From positions 1 through 64,000 of the forward strand of contig CAVZGN010000001.1 in the NCBI GenBank assembly GCA_963774895.1: 64,000 nt of DNA, given 5' to 3'. The notes under the pieces were generated by a model that was given only the letters and a program-made list of their open reading frames with translations, made no database searches and was not told the origin of the DNA. Below are positions 26,092 through 34,537 of the stretch, one piece after another; the stretch's first letter is position 1, and every line of letters starts with the position of its first letter. The stretch comes from REEB76 sp963774895 (GTDB lineage: Bacteria > Pseudomonadota > Gammaproteobacteria > Natronospirales > REEB76). The position numbers were made by a program, and so were the translations under genes.

Positions 26092-26781
26092 TCAGAATTC
26101 TAAGTAGCTATTGGTTTTGTATATTGTCCTATTCATTTCTTCCCAAGTAGCAATTTCCCAGACACCACTACCAGTATCACTGACCTTCAATCCATCCATT
26201 GAATTGTATACCTGTTTTGTAATATAGATTGTGTAATCTGACGCTAACGTCGTTAGCTTAGCTGCGTGGTCGGCAGCACGCCCCACCCATACGATATCAT
26301 TATCCTCTCTAACTCCCGTCTTAACCGCCCAAAGAACGCCGTAATCAATTCCAATCAAATGGTTAGTCCTAAATGTCTCACCAGAATATTGCTTGATAAT
26401 GGCTGGGTTAATAATATTTCCAACTGCGTAATTTATTTCAAGGGCTGTTGTAACTGCAGAGGTATTTTTGTAGTTTCCAGTGTATATAGCCATTACACGG
26501 TCTCCGTCGTACGCAGTTATTGTCCCTCCATTAGCACGGATTAGGCGCCCCGCACAATATAGATAGGCTTTATATATTTCAGAAGCTAACGTTTTATCCC
26601 TTGAGTCGACAAGGGAAGTCGAGTCAACCAAATCTGCGTAAAGAACAGTGCCTTTAAATTCAATCGCACTATTCACAGATGTCAACCTAGAAATATCTGG
26701 TACAACTCGCCCTTCCTTTACATCCCACTCATAACCAAAGATGTCCGATACCTTATCAACTAAATCATCGTATAGTGGCAT
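26092..26781 (-). CDS. Class III nucleotide cyclase, PycC-like (second cyclase of operon)
   Basis: Probable pyrimidine/purine cyclase of a Pycsar-type anti-phage system. After a short N-terminal region (FGYEWDVKEGRVVPD) comes the cyclase fold: VLYADLVDSTSLVD with a first metal Asp, RANGGTITAYDGDRVMAIY with the second, and WVGRAADHAAKLTTL. In family members the last motif reads AAN-x-AAKL, so the usual transition-state Asn appears as Asp here. 229 residues; no sensory domain is visible. It is the last gene of a three-gene operon, 12 nt after the other cyclase. Identity as a nucleotide cyclase homologue is firm; product and activity are inferred. Confidence 0.82.
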   Translation of the reverse strand: MPLYDDLVDKVSDIFGYEWDVKEGRVVPDISRLTSVNSAIEFKGTVLYADLVDSTSLVDSRDKTLASEIYKAYLYCAGRLIRANGGTITAYDGDRVMAIYTGNYKNTSAVTTALEINYAVGNIINPAIIKQYSGETFRTNHLIGIDYGVLWAVKTGVREDNDIVWVGRAADHAAKLTTLASDYTIYITKQVYNSMDGLKVSDTGSGVWEIATWEEMNRTIYKTNSYLEF

Positions 26782-26793
26782 TACTTTTTGACC

Positions 26794-27609
26794 TTACTGG
26801 GAGACTTTGACCAATGCCTCACAGTATTCCTTGCCATGTGTCGGACACCAAATAGATTTCAATACGTAGCCCCTGTCAAAATCAAAGTTATCGTTATCGG
26901 ATAAATCCACAGTACTCCATAAAGTAGATTTAGTTCCAGTATATCTACCGTTACTGCAACCACAGGATTTAAGTGCTTTTTCGCTTGTGAGGTTATTAAA
27001 GTATCTATCTGAGACCATAATCTCATTGTCAGTCGCAAGTGAAGCTAACTTTGCAGACATATTTACAGGTCGTCCCGCCCATACTTCATTACGCCAATCT
27101 TCGCTGTCGTGGCGTCGCTTAAAACCGATTTTCCTAACAAGCACAACGCGTTGGTCAATTCCAATGTGATTTCCTACATCCTCACCCGTTAGATGTCTAA
27201 TTTTAGGAATAATTTCTTCTGAGCAAAATGTTTTAAATGTTACCGCAGACGCCAAAGCAATGTGCTGGCATCCCTTATCAAATATCGCGAAAGCACCATC
27301 ACCCCTTACATCAATATATGATGCTTCAAACGCTGAGAATAGGCGAACAGCAGTGCCTGTGAATAACTGATATGACGCTGCAGTAGTTTTATCCTTCTCT
27401 TCAGCGCTTAACGCTGTAGAACCACGCATGTCTACATAAACACAAATAATACTTGGAATCTTTAACCACTCCAGTTGATTTGCGTACGGATAATCTTCAC
27501 TACTTGGTACTTCTTCAGATTGAGTTATAGTCACCTGCCTTGAAAATATATCAAGATGTTTTGATAGAGCCTGTCTATATATATCAGGTATCTGATTTTG
27601 AGTAAGCAT
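26794..27609 (-). CDS. Class III nucleotide cyclase, PycC-like (first cyclase of operon)
   Basis: A 271-residue soluble cyclase homologue of a different subtype from its neighbour. Motifs: ICVYVDMRGSTALS (metal Asp and GST turn), SYIDVRGDGAFAIFD (second Asp), HIGIDQRVVLVRKIGFKR, and WAGRPVNMSAKLASLA with the Asn kept and Lys at the usual Arg site. A C-terminal Cys/His cluster (SCGC, then WCPTHGKEYC) could bind zinc. A clear ribosome site AAAGGAGAG precedes the ATG. It lies 23 nt after the membrane effector gene. In Pycsar systems such enzymes make cCMP or cUMP on infection; that product is inferred here. Confidence 0.85.
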   Translation of the reverse strand: MLTQNQIPDIYRQALSKHLDIFSRQVTITQSEEVPSSEDYPYANQLEWLKIPSIICVYVDMRGSTALSAEEKDKTTAASYQLFTGTAVRLFSAFEASYIDVRGDGAFAIFDKGCQHIALASAVTFKTFCSEEIIPKIRHLTGEDVGNHIGIDQRVVLVRKIGFKRRHDSEDWRNEVWAGRPVNMSAKLASLATDNEIMVSDRYFNNLTSEKALKSCGCSNGRYTGTKSTLWSTVDLSDNDNFDFDRGYVLKSIWCPTHGKEYCEALVKVSQ

Positions 27610-27632
27610 GAACTCTCCTTTGCTTTAATAAC

Positions 27633-28145
27633 TCAGCAGGCTAATCGAGCAAATTCTGCGATGACTAGTAATAGAATTCCAGCAATCAGAACCAAACACG
27701 CAAATTTAAATATGTGGTATTTGCGTTTTGCTATACAGCTATTGGTTGCAATTTGTTCAGCGTAGAATAGTTCAAGATGAGTTCTATTCTGTTTACCATC
27801 CCGATATAACTCTTCAAGCAAGTCCTCTGGGGACAATGTTGCAGTATGGCCAAAAAATAGTGGATTTCGTTTACTAACGTTATCTTTAACTGTTCCGCTT
27901 CGTATCGGTTCTAATATTGGTAAGAACGATATAAGTGAGATAACAGCGCTAAGGGCAAATGCCACTAGTGCCAGAATAAACATGGTCTTCGATATAAGGA
28001 TATGATTACTGATTAAATTAAGTACGCCTACTGTCAAGGATGCAGATAGAGCAACAATGGCACCATTTTTGGCCTCAGAATATCTGACAAAACTTATTGT
28101 TCTATCCAACATGGATATTAAACGTTTCTCTCTTTCATCTGACAT
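27633..28145 (-). CDS. Membrane effector, PycTM/SLATT-like
   Basis: 170 residues with hydrophobic segments at about 28-48, 52-76 and 146-166. The lead-in SFVRYSEAKNGAIVALSASLTVG fits the R(Y)xxxK-type helix start typical of Pycsar PycTM (and related SLATT) effectors, which damage the inner membrane when a cyclic nucleotide binds. It is the first gene of the operon with both cyclases. ACGGAG lies in front of the ATG. The effector assignment rests on topology, that helix start and the cyclase neighbours; an alternative is a generic SLATT protein. Confidence 0.72.
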   Translation of the reverse strand: MSDEREKRLISMLDRTISFVRYSEAKNGAIVALSASLTVGVLNLISNHILISKTMFILALVAFALSAVISLISFLPILEPIRSGTVKDNVSKRNPLFFGHTATLSPEDLLEELYRDGKQNRTHLELFYAEQIATNSCIAKRKYHIFKFACLVLIAGILLLVIAEFARLAC

Positions 28146-28174
28146 GTCGTACTCCGTTTAACTATGTATCACGG

Positions 28175-28203
28175 ATAAGCCTCTATGGTCATGGCGCTGT
28201 CAA
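28175..28203 (-). promoter_or_regulatory. Candidate promoter of the Pycsar-like operon
   Basis: On the minus strand TTGACA (28203-28198), 17 bp, then GCTTAT as a weak -10, about 30 bp before the effector ATG. The rest of the 525-bp gap 28146-28670 is strongly AT-rich; I see no ORF, RNA gene or clear terminator in it. Confidence 0.35.
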
Positions 28204-28670
28204 TTTAAAGTAATTACAAACAAACATGGAATTAGCACTGCAACGATTTAATAAATTCTGACAAGGTTAAAGCGAGTAATTATCCATCGGATTATTATTA
28301 TTTTAACGTATACTTTTAATTGAATATTCAATCTTATTGTTAAGGAATTAACTGTATTTCTAATCTATATTAATTAATAGTGAGGACTTATCTAGTTTAA
28401 TTAAGCACGTTATATCGTTATTTTACCTGCTAATGTGTCCAGTAACGTTGGAGCGCGCGTTTTGCTGGGCATGACATATCTATATCAGGGGGCATTTATT
28501 ACTTTGCTGCATCTACATTTAATGAATAATTCAATAATTATATTTTATAGATTTAAGAGAATATTCCGATAAAGCATCAGAAGAACACAGCATAGGTTCA
28601 AGGTGATTTACATTATATTTTTCTATGTCTCTTATGTTTAGCATTCTGTCGATACTTACAATCACTCAAC

Positions 28671-29924
28671 TTATTCACCACCTAATTTACCTAGCACCTT
28701 ATCGCCCCCCGCAAGTTCGCCGATAATCTTTGCAGCCTCTTGTACAGGATGTTCGTCCTGTTTGCGATTAAAAACCCTCAATGGGTCTTTCGATATTGCA
28801 TCAATTACGACATCGGTCAATCGCGAAAGCGCCTTCCCATTGTCTCCCATATCTGCCATTTGCTTTTTGTATCCCTCAAAAACTCCAGAGAGAGATTGTT
28901 TATTAGCATAATCCTCTTGTATTCGGGAGGCATGTCCAAATTGGCGCGCAAAAAACCATGCCACCCAGATTAGGGGGGCTGCAAACGGCAATGCATGAAT
29001 TAAAGATATGAGATATTCAGTTGTTGCTTGTCCGGAAGCAGGGAGATAGTGGTACTCGACATATAATAATGCGATTATAGAAATGACAAACCCTGTGAGC
29101 CATATCCATTTTGTGTTTGATTCCTCCTTAGACCTTGCCGCAAATGTGTGCGCAAGACTCACACTCGTAGCGCCCGGTAGGAGTGCTTCTATTTTTGCTT
29201 TCAGTTCCTTTAAATCATCATTTATTATTCCAAGATTCTGAAGCCCATCACGTATACCAGTGGATAGTGTTTCGCTGCGTGCAGCTAAAGCATCTATTGT
29301 TTCCTTTTTTGCTTCGGCGGTTGATGTTGTTGTCTGTAAAGTTTCTCTAATTGCCACAATTTGTGCGTATATTGCATCTACAGATTGTTTATTCTTGCTA
29401 ATTCCAGCATCTATATCTGCTGCATTCTTTTGAATGTTTTCCAATGCCTCATATCGTTGTTCCGCATCTTGCACTTTTGTCACCACCGCATCAATTTTTG
29501 CATTGGACACTTCAAGTTGTGCGACTGCTTCTGCTTGCTGTGAAGTCAATGTTGCGACTGATGTATCGGAAACTTTTGAGCCAAGTGAATATACAGTATG
29601 AATGGCTGCAAGTGCATATACGCACTCCCGAATTACTTGTGTCATTGCTCCATGTTGACCGGCAATAACTTGCGTTAGAAATGTTTGGACGCTAGCAAGT
29701 GATGTACTCGCCAGCTCTATAGCAATGCGCTGTAAACTTTTTGCTTTTGTGGGGATTTTTAGCTGATTTGCCCATACACTGAGTGCAACAAATAATTCAT
29801 CAATATCAGTGATGCTCAGACCAGGCACTATAGACCCAAGCAAAGCTGTATTACTTTCAAATACCTGCCGCGCAGTTTTCCAAGTCTCTCTGACTTGAGT
29901 TGCGAGTTCTTTGGGATGCTGCAC
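28671..29924 (-). CDS. Unknown membrane-anchored coiled-coil protein in defence island
   Basis: About 417 residues. Residues 1-120 are helical and soluble. About 125-245 is a long coiled coil rich in Ala/Gln/Glu (for example SQQAEAVAQLEVSNAKIDAVVTKVQDAEQRYE). Then LPGATSVSLAHTFAARSKE precedes two membrane helices (WIWLTGFVISIIALLYVEY and ALPFAAPLIWVAWFFARQFG) and a cytoplasmic tail. The GTG start at 29924 is chosen because AAGGAG lies 6 nt upstream; a TTG frame reaches 29951. It stands between the Pycsar-like operon and the Nmad2 gene with its own upstream TATAAT, so it may be a separate system. I do not recognise the family. Confidence 0.72.
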   Translation of the reverse strand: MQHPKELATQVRETWKTARQVFESNTALLGSIVPGLSITDIDELFVALSVWANQLKIPTKAKSLQRIAIELASTSLASVQTFLTQVIAGQHGAMTQVIRECVYALAAIHTVYSLGSKVSDTSVATLTSQQAEAVAQLEVSNAKIDAVVTKVQDAEQRYEALENIQKNAADIDAGISKNKQSVDAIYAQIVAIRETLQTTTSTAEAKKETIDALAARSETLSTGIRDGLQNLGIINDDLKELKAKIEALLPGATSVSLAHTFAARSKEESNTKWIWLTGFVISIIALLYVEYHYLPASGQATTEYLISLIHALPFAAPLIWVAWFFARQFGHASRIQEDYANKQSLSGVFEGYKKQMADMGDNGKALSRLTDVVIDAISKDPLRVFNRKQDEHPVQEAAKIIGELAGGDKVLGKLGGE

Positions 29925-29990
29925 GTTGTTCTCCTTAAACAGAGGTAGCAAATCACGACGCTAATACGTCAAATAGAGGATAGGTTATTA

Positions 29991-29996
29991 ATTATA
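29991..29996 (-). promoter_or_regulatory. Candidate -10 element before the unknown membrane gene
   Basis: TATAAT on the minus strand 66 bp before the GTG start; the -35 is poor, so confidence is low. Confidence 0.3.
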
Positions 29997-30047
29997 GTCG
30001 CCGCCTAGCGGTTCGTGCAGGTAACCTCAAAACACAGGACATTTTGC

Positions 30048-30716
30048 TCACAAAGTTTTGCACATAGAATCTTTAGCTGCACAGGCCGCTCTGATAGAGG
30101 CGCCTGATGAAGTTGCCTCATCTTCAAACAATTTAAACGCTGGTTCACCATATAATCTGTTTGATTCTAGGCTTAGGCTAACCATCCACCTTAGAAATGA
30201 CCCGACATGCGGTTCGTTCAACTTCACACGATGTCCCTGACCCTGTTTTACAATCTCCTGTAAACTTTGAGGTAAAGGGCGTGGCACATCGCCAAAATAG
30301 AAGAAATGCCTAGACAATAAAACGTTGTTGCCACTTAAGTCTGTTTCGATATTTCCTGAATTATGCACACCTTTGCGTTGTCTAGGTGGCAATGCAGAAT
30401 AGTCGTATATAGCATCACCCAATCGTCGCCTGATGTCAGAATTCACCCAATCCGGTATCTTATTAGGACATTTCTTGCGCGCCCATGTGTCATATTCAGC
30501 CATGGTCAGTATTTCAGTTACTTCCATCGCATATACGACTTGATTACTGATATCACCCATAGGCGAATTCCGAGAACCTGTACCTACAACCCAATCACCT
30601 ATTTCGGCTGTCCTTCTGATAGCTGGCTTACAAATCGCCAATGTGCAGACACCCCAGAATGGATTGGGGGCTGCACCATCATCATAAGGGATGCAGTATG
30701 TATAGAGCCTTGTCAC
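30048..30716 (-). CDS. Nmad2-like (nucleotide modification associated domain 2) protein
   Basis: 222 residues starting at GTG (TRLYTYCIPYDDGAAPNPFWGVCTLAICKP). This N-terminal block with D-D-G-x-A-P-N-P and CTLA.CKP, then IRRTAEIGDWVVGTGS, is the hallmark of the Nmad2 family found with DNA-modification and restriction genes. It is thought to handle modified bases, but the biochemistry is not established. A truncated second copy of the first 45 codons occurs at 31211-31348. It is on the same strand as the RM operon and downstream of it, separated by a small membrane-protein gene. Confidence 0.72.
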   Translation of the reverse strand: MTRLYTYCIPYDDGAAPNPFWGVCTLAICKPAIRRTAEIGDWVVGTGSRNSPMGDISNQVVYAMEVTEILTMAEYDTWARKKCPNKIPDWVNSDIRRRLGDAIYDYSALPPRQRKGVHNSGNIETDLSGNNVLLSRHFFYFGDVPRPLPQSLQEIVKQGQGHRVKLNEPHVGSFLRWMVSLSLESNRLYGEPAFKLFEDEATSSGASIRAACAAKDSMCKTL

Positions 30717-30865
30717 CGGATAACAAACCGGCTAAGAGACATTAGACCGCGCATGGTGACCATCCCCACTTCGATGATAATGTGCAACCGTCTAGCCATT
30801 TGCTGCTTTATATTTGTTATTGTTCTCGAAGAGAAAATATAATTTTCCATAAATATTATCTTATT

Positions 30866-31189
30866 TTAATGTGCATGTGTTGTGGCATATTCACCGAATA
30901 GAGACAAAAACATAGATAATGACCATACCATCCAAAATAGAATCACTCCTATCTTTGGTGTTTTTTTTGTAATCCATTTATATATGAAGCATGGCATCAC
31001 CACGAATAAAAATGGAAATAGTAAACTCCCAAAACTTTCACCAAGAACTGAGGCTATTGTATATATATATAATCTATGGTCGTTTAGCACCCTATCAACC
31101 ATGAATATTGCAACTCCTGCTAAGTACGTGTAAAGCCAGTGGTATCCAATAACGCTCACACGTTCGTTTTTATTTTCTTCTGATTCCAT
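30866..31189 (-). CDS. Small three-helix membrane protein, unknown
   Basis: 107 residues with about three hydrophobic helices (YTYLAGVAIFMVDRVL, LGESFGSLLFPFLFVVMPCFIYKW, VILFWMVWSLSMFLSLFGEYA) and a charged N-terminus MESEENKNERVS. A strong AAGGAG lies 10 nt before the ATG, supporting translation. It lies between the two copies of the Nmad2 5' end and so was probably inserted. No family recognised. Confidence 0.6.
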   Translation of the reverse strand: MESEENKNERVSVIGYHWLYTYLAGVAIFMVDRVLNDHRLYIYTIASVLGESFGSLLFPFLFVVMPCFIYKWITKKTPKIGVILFWMVWSLSMFLSLFGEYATTHAH

Positions 31190-31210
31190 TATCTGTCTCC
31201 TTGGAATGCA

Positions 31211-31348
31211 TTAATCGTTAATCCAATCATCATTTTCGTCTGTTCTTCTGATAACTGAGTTGCAATTCACCGATGTGCAGACACTCCAGAATGGATTGGG
31301 GGCTGCACTGCAGTCATACGGGATGCAGTATGTATAGAGCCTTGTCAC
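31211..31348 (-). pseudogene. Truncated second copy of the Nmad2 gene start
   Basis: GTG start followed by 45 codons reading TRLYTYCIPYDCSAAPNPFWSV then diverging to a stop (ending RRTDENDDWIND). The nucleotide match to 30620-30716 is strong over roughly the first 90 bases. The GTG lies 3 nt after the hsdR stop, suggesting the original order was hsdR directly followed by Nmad2. Confidence 0.75.
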
Positions 31349-31351
31349 TGG

Positions 31352-34300
31352 TCACGCAACTGCATATACATTTATATCCTTCTGCGGATAGCTCTCATAG
31401 AAATGTTCGAAGACGGCTGAACACTTCTGTTGATAAATATCAGGTGTATATTTCGACGGCAGTCCACTATCCAGTAAGTCCTTAATAGCACCCTCTACCT
31501 GCGCACGCGATGCTTGGCGCTTACGCCAGTCAAGGACCAGCAGTTCTTTCAAACGTCCCAATAGTTGCTTTGCTACTTTCTTCACTTCCGCTCGTTCCTC
31601 TGCACTTAACGCAGGCGCGGGTCGTGTTAAGATGTCGAAAATTACCAGCTCTTCCTCTGTCATATTTTCGCGGATGTGCCGCTTCTGCTCTTCGCTCAAG
31701 ATATGGCTCAAGGCGATTAGTTGGTTAAACAGCTCTTCGATGTTTAGGCTACCGGCATTGTAGGATTCGATTAGGTCTTCGAACTTCGCTTGAAAGTCCG
31801 CCCTTGTCTTATTGAGACTCACGAGTCTTTCAAGCTGAGCGCGGATGGCAGCCTTGAGAACTTCCAGGTCAGTGTTCTTATGCGTCGATTTCTTGAGTCG
31901 TTCGCGCAATGCTTCAAAATCGATTTTCGACAAGTCTAACAATGGAGTGGCTCTGGCGGGCATCGAGACGCCAGTAATTGACTCGTCAAGCAATGTGCTG
32001 ATATCACCCATTACCCCAGAGATATCCGCTTTATCAGGATGAAGCTTTGCCTGTATAGCATCGGCGATTGTCGAGAGACATTTCACAGAACTCCTAAAGG
32101 TAAAAGCCGCGGGGTCAGGTTTCACTGCGTTGAAGAGCGTACTCACTAGACGTTCATGACCAAGGAACTCACGCCTTAGAGGGTCGGGCGAGATTAGTGC
32201 ATCCATTGCTTCACCTATACGGGTCAGCCGCTGCATATCACCTTGAGGTAGCTTCTCAATAGCTTCCAGTGACACCCCCTTGCTAATACAAAAGCGCGTT
32301 GCCGCATCGACAGCGTCTGCTAGCTCCTTCACAAGCTGTTGTTTGTCCTTTACGGGTGTTTTACCGTCCCGTGCGGCACCATAGATAGCCAGTGCCATTT
32401 CAAGCGATGTAAACACGTTGGCGTAGTCCACAATCACGCCGCTGTGCTTACCGGGGAATACACGATTGGCTCGGGCTATGGTCTGCATCAGTGTGTGATT
32501 CCGGACGGGTTTGTCGAGATACATCGTGGAGCAACTCGGTGCGTCGAACCCTGTTAGCCACATGGCGCACACAAACACCAAACGCAGCGGGTCATTCGAG
32601 TCTTTAAACTTCTCATCCAGAGCTTCTTCCCTCATCCGCTGGCGATGCGGGGTAATGTCAAGACCAAGCTGCTGCATCTGCACTATCTCGTTCTGTCCCG
32701 GCGAGACAATCAGCGCCATATCGGTCGTTTGAAGCACTTCCAGACGTTGGCTTAGAGCCTGTTTGTCCTCTTCATTCAGGTTTCGATTCGTCAGTGCATG
32801 CTTCGTCCGAGCCATATCAGCCGCCCAATACTTTCGTACCTTGTCATACATCTTGAGTGCAGTTGCCTTATCAATCGAAACGACCATCGCCTTGCCAATG
32901 AAACCACGCCCTAGAAAATGTCGTACAACGTCTTGGGCTACCGTCTCTAGTCGGTCATCGCGGGTAATGATGTGATATTGCCTGCTCAACTCGCGTTCGA
33001 GCCGTGCTTCCTGTTCAGGGTCAAGTTGAGCGGCTTCGATGAGGTTATATATGTTATCGTTCAAGTCTGGGTTGATTAATTTCAACTCAGGCGTCCGATT
33101 CTCATAAAACAGCGGAACCGTCGCACCATCCTGTACCGACTGCTGAAAATCGTATATGGAGACATAGTCGCCAAATACATCTTTTGTCCGTTCCTCACCG
33201 GCTATGAGGGGCGTTCCAGTGAAAGCAAGGAACATCGCCTTTGGTAAGGCAGCGCGCATATTTAGCGCTAGAGTGTCGTATTGGCTTCGATGCGCTTCAT
33301 CTGTGATTACAATCACATCAGAACGGTCGCAAAGCAGTTCAGGAGTTTGAAACTTCTGGATGAGCGTAAAGACATAGCGATGGTTACCGCGTAATAACTC
33401 CTTCAGTTGTGCGCCACTGGCTGCGTGGCACTCATCACCTTCAGCTTCACTGACCGCACCGGTAGCTTTAAACGTTTTTGCAATCTGGTCGTCTAGCTCC
33501 ACTCGGTCGGTAACAACCACGAAAGTCCAATTGCCAGAGACTCTGCGTAATATCTTCTGAGCAAAAAACACCATCGCCAAACTCTTACCGCTGCCCTGTG
33601 TCTGCCAAAACACGCCACCGCGTCCATGACCTGATTTACGGGCGGCAAGCATTGATGCGATGGCATTGTTGACTCCGAGATATTGGTGGTTTTGGCTAAT
33701 GATTTTGACCAGTCCAGCCTTGTGTTCAGAGAAGACAATGTAGTTCTCAACCAAATCGAGCAGGCGCACCCGGTCGCAGGTTCCCCTAATCATCACTTCC
33801 AGCGAGACCTTTCGCGACTCGTCTTCCCGCTCGATGCGCTTCCACTCAGAAAACCGCTCCCAATCCGCTGTAAGCGTGCCTACACGGCTATCAGTGCCAT
33901 TTGAGGCAATGAGTAATGCGTTATACCAGAGCAGTGCAGGTATCGCCTGTTTGTAATGGGTCAGGTTCTCATCGAATGCTTCGCGTGCAGGAACACCGGG
34001 CTTCTTTAACTCGATGACCACCAGCGGCAATCCGTTGATGAAGCCTACCAAATCAGGCCGACAGGTATAGAGCGCTCCCGTGACGCTGAACTGGCTGACA
34101 AGCAAGAAATCATTGTTCGTCGGTTGTTCCCAATCAACTACCCGCAAACGTTCCGTCTTCTGTCCCCCGCGTTCTCGGTCTGGCACGGATACCTTGATGC
34201 CTTCCTTGAGAAGGTGATACACCTCACGATTCGCCGCCTCTAAGGTCATGGCTGAGCGGTCGCGGGTCAATTCGTCAACGGCTGTTGTTATAGCTTCTGT

Positions 34301-34537
34301 TGGTAATGCTGGATTCAAACGTTCTAAGGCGGTGCGTAAACGTGTGACTAATACAACTTCACCTTTTGTCTCACGACCTAGCAAACCCGCATCATGCGGT
34401 TCGCCATCGATGCCAGCATTGGGAGGCGGCGCGGCCACAGCCCAGCCAAGCTTTGCGAATAACCGTATGGCTGGTTGCTCGACAAGCTGGTCTTCGCTGT
34501 ATGCGTGGCCGCTCATGCTCTGTTTGCCGTCAGGCAA
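31352..34537 (-). CDS. hsdR: Type I restriction endonuclease subunit R
   Basis: Translocating nuclease of the RM complex. The N-terminal PD-(D/E)xK nuclease is visible as RPDLVGFINGLPLVVIELKKPG. The SF2 helicase motor has Walker A QTQGSGKSLAMVF, ITDEAHRSQYD (motif II), LAFTGTPL (III) and FVCAMWLTGFDAPSCSTMYLDKP with later TIARANRV (VI). 1061 residues, with a C-terminal helical domain. The in-frame ATG at 34516 is an alternative start. It overlaps the upstream ATPase gene by 8 nt, so the operon is translationally coupled. Confidence 0.96.
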   Translation of the reverse strand: MPDGKQSMSGHAYSEDQLVEQPAIRLFAKLGWAVAAPPPNAGIDGEPHDAGLLGRETKGEVVLVTRLRTALERLNPALPTEAITTAVDELTRDRSAMTLEAANREVYHLLKEGIKVSVPDRERGGQKTERLRVVDWEQPTNNDFLLVSQFSVTGALYTCRPDLVGFINGLPLVVIELKKPGVPAREAFDENLTHYKQAIPALLWYNALLIASNGTDSRVGTLTADWERFSEWKRIEREDESRKVSLEVMIRGTCDRVRLLDLVENYIVFSEHKAGLVKIISQNHQYLGVNNAIASMLAARKSGHGRGGVFWQTQGSGKSLAMVFFAQKILRRVSGNWTFVVVTDRVELDDQIAKTFKATGAVSEAEGDECHAASGAQLKELLRGNHRYVFTLIQKFQTPELLCDRSDVIVITDEAHRSQYDTLALNMRAALPKAMFLAFTGTPLIAGEERTKDVFGDYVSIYDFQQSVQDGATVPLFYENRTPELKLINPDLNDNIYNLIEAAQLDPEQEARLERELSRQYHIITRDDRLETVAQDVVRHFLGRGFIGKAMVVSIDKATALKMYDKVRKYWAADMARTKHALTNRNLNEEDKQALSQRLEVLQTTDMALIVSPGQNEIVQMQQLGLDITPHRQRMREEALDEKFKDSNDPLRLVFVCAMWLTGFDAPSCSTMYLDKPVRNHTLMQTIARANRVFPGKHSGVIVDYANVFTSLEMALAIYGAARDGKTPVKDKQQLVKELADAVDAATRFCISKGVSLEAIEKLPQGDMQRLTRIGEAMDALISPDPLRREFLGHERLVSTLFNAVKPDPAAFTFRSSVKCLSTIADAIQAKLHPDKADISGVMGDISTLLDESITGVSMPARATPLLDLSKIDFEALRERLKKSTHKNTDLEVLKAAIRAQLERLVSLNKTRADFQAKFEDLIESYNAGSLNIEELFNQLIALSHILSEEQKRHIRENMTEEELVIFDILTRPAPALSAEERAEVKKVAKQLLGRLKELLVLDWRKRQASRAQVEGAIKDLLDSGLPSKYTPDIYQQKCSAVFEHFYESYPQKDINVYAVA

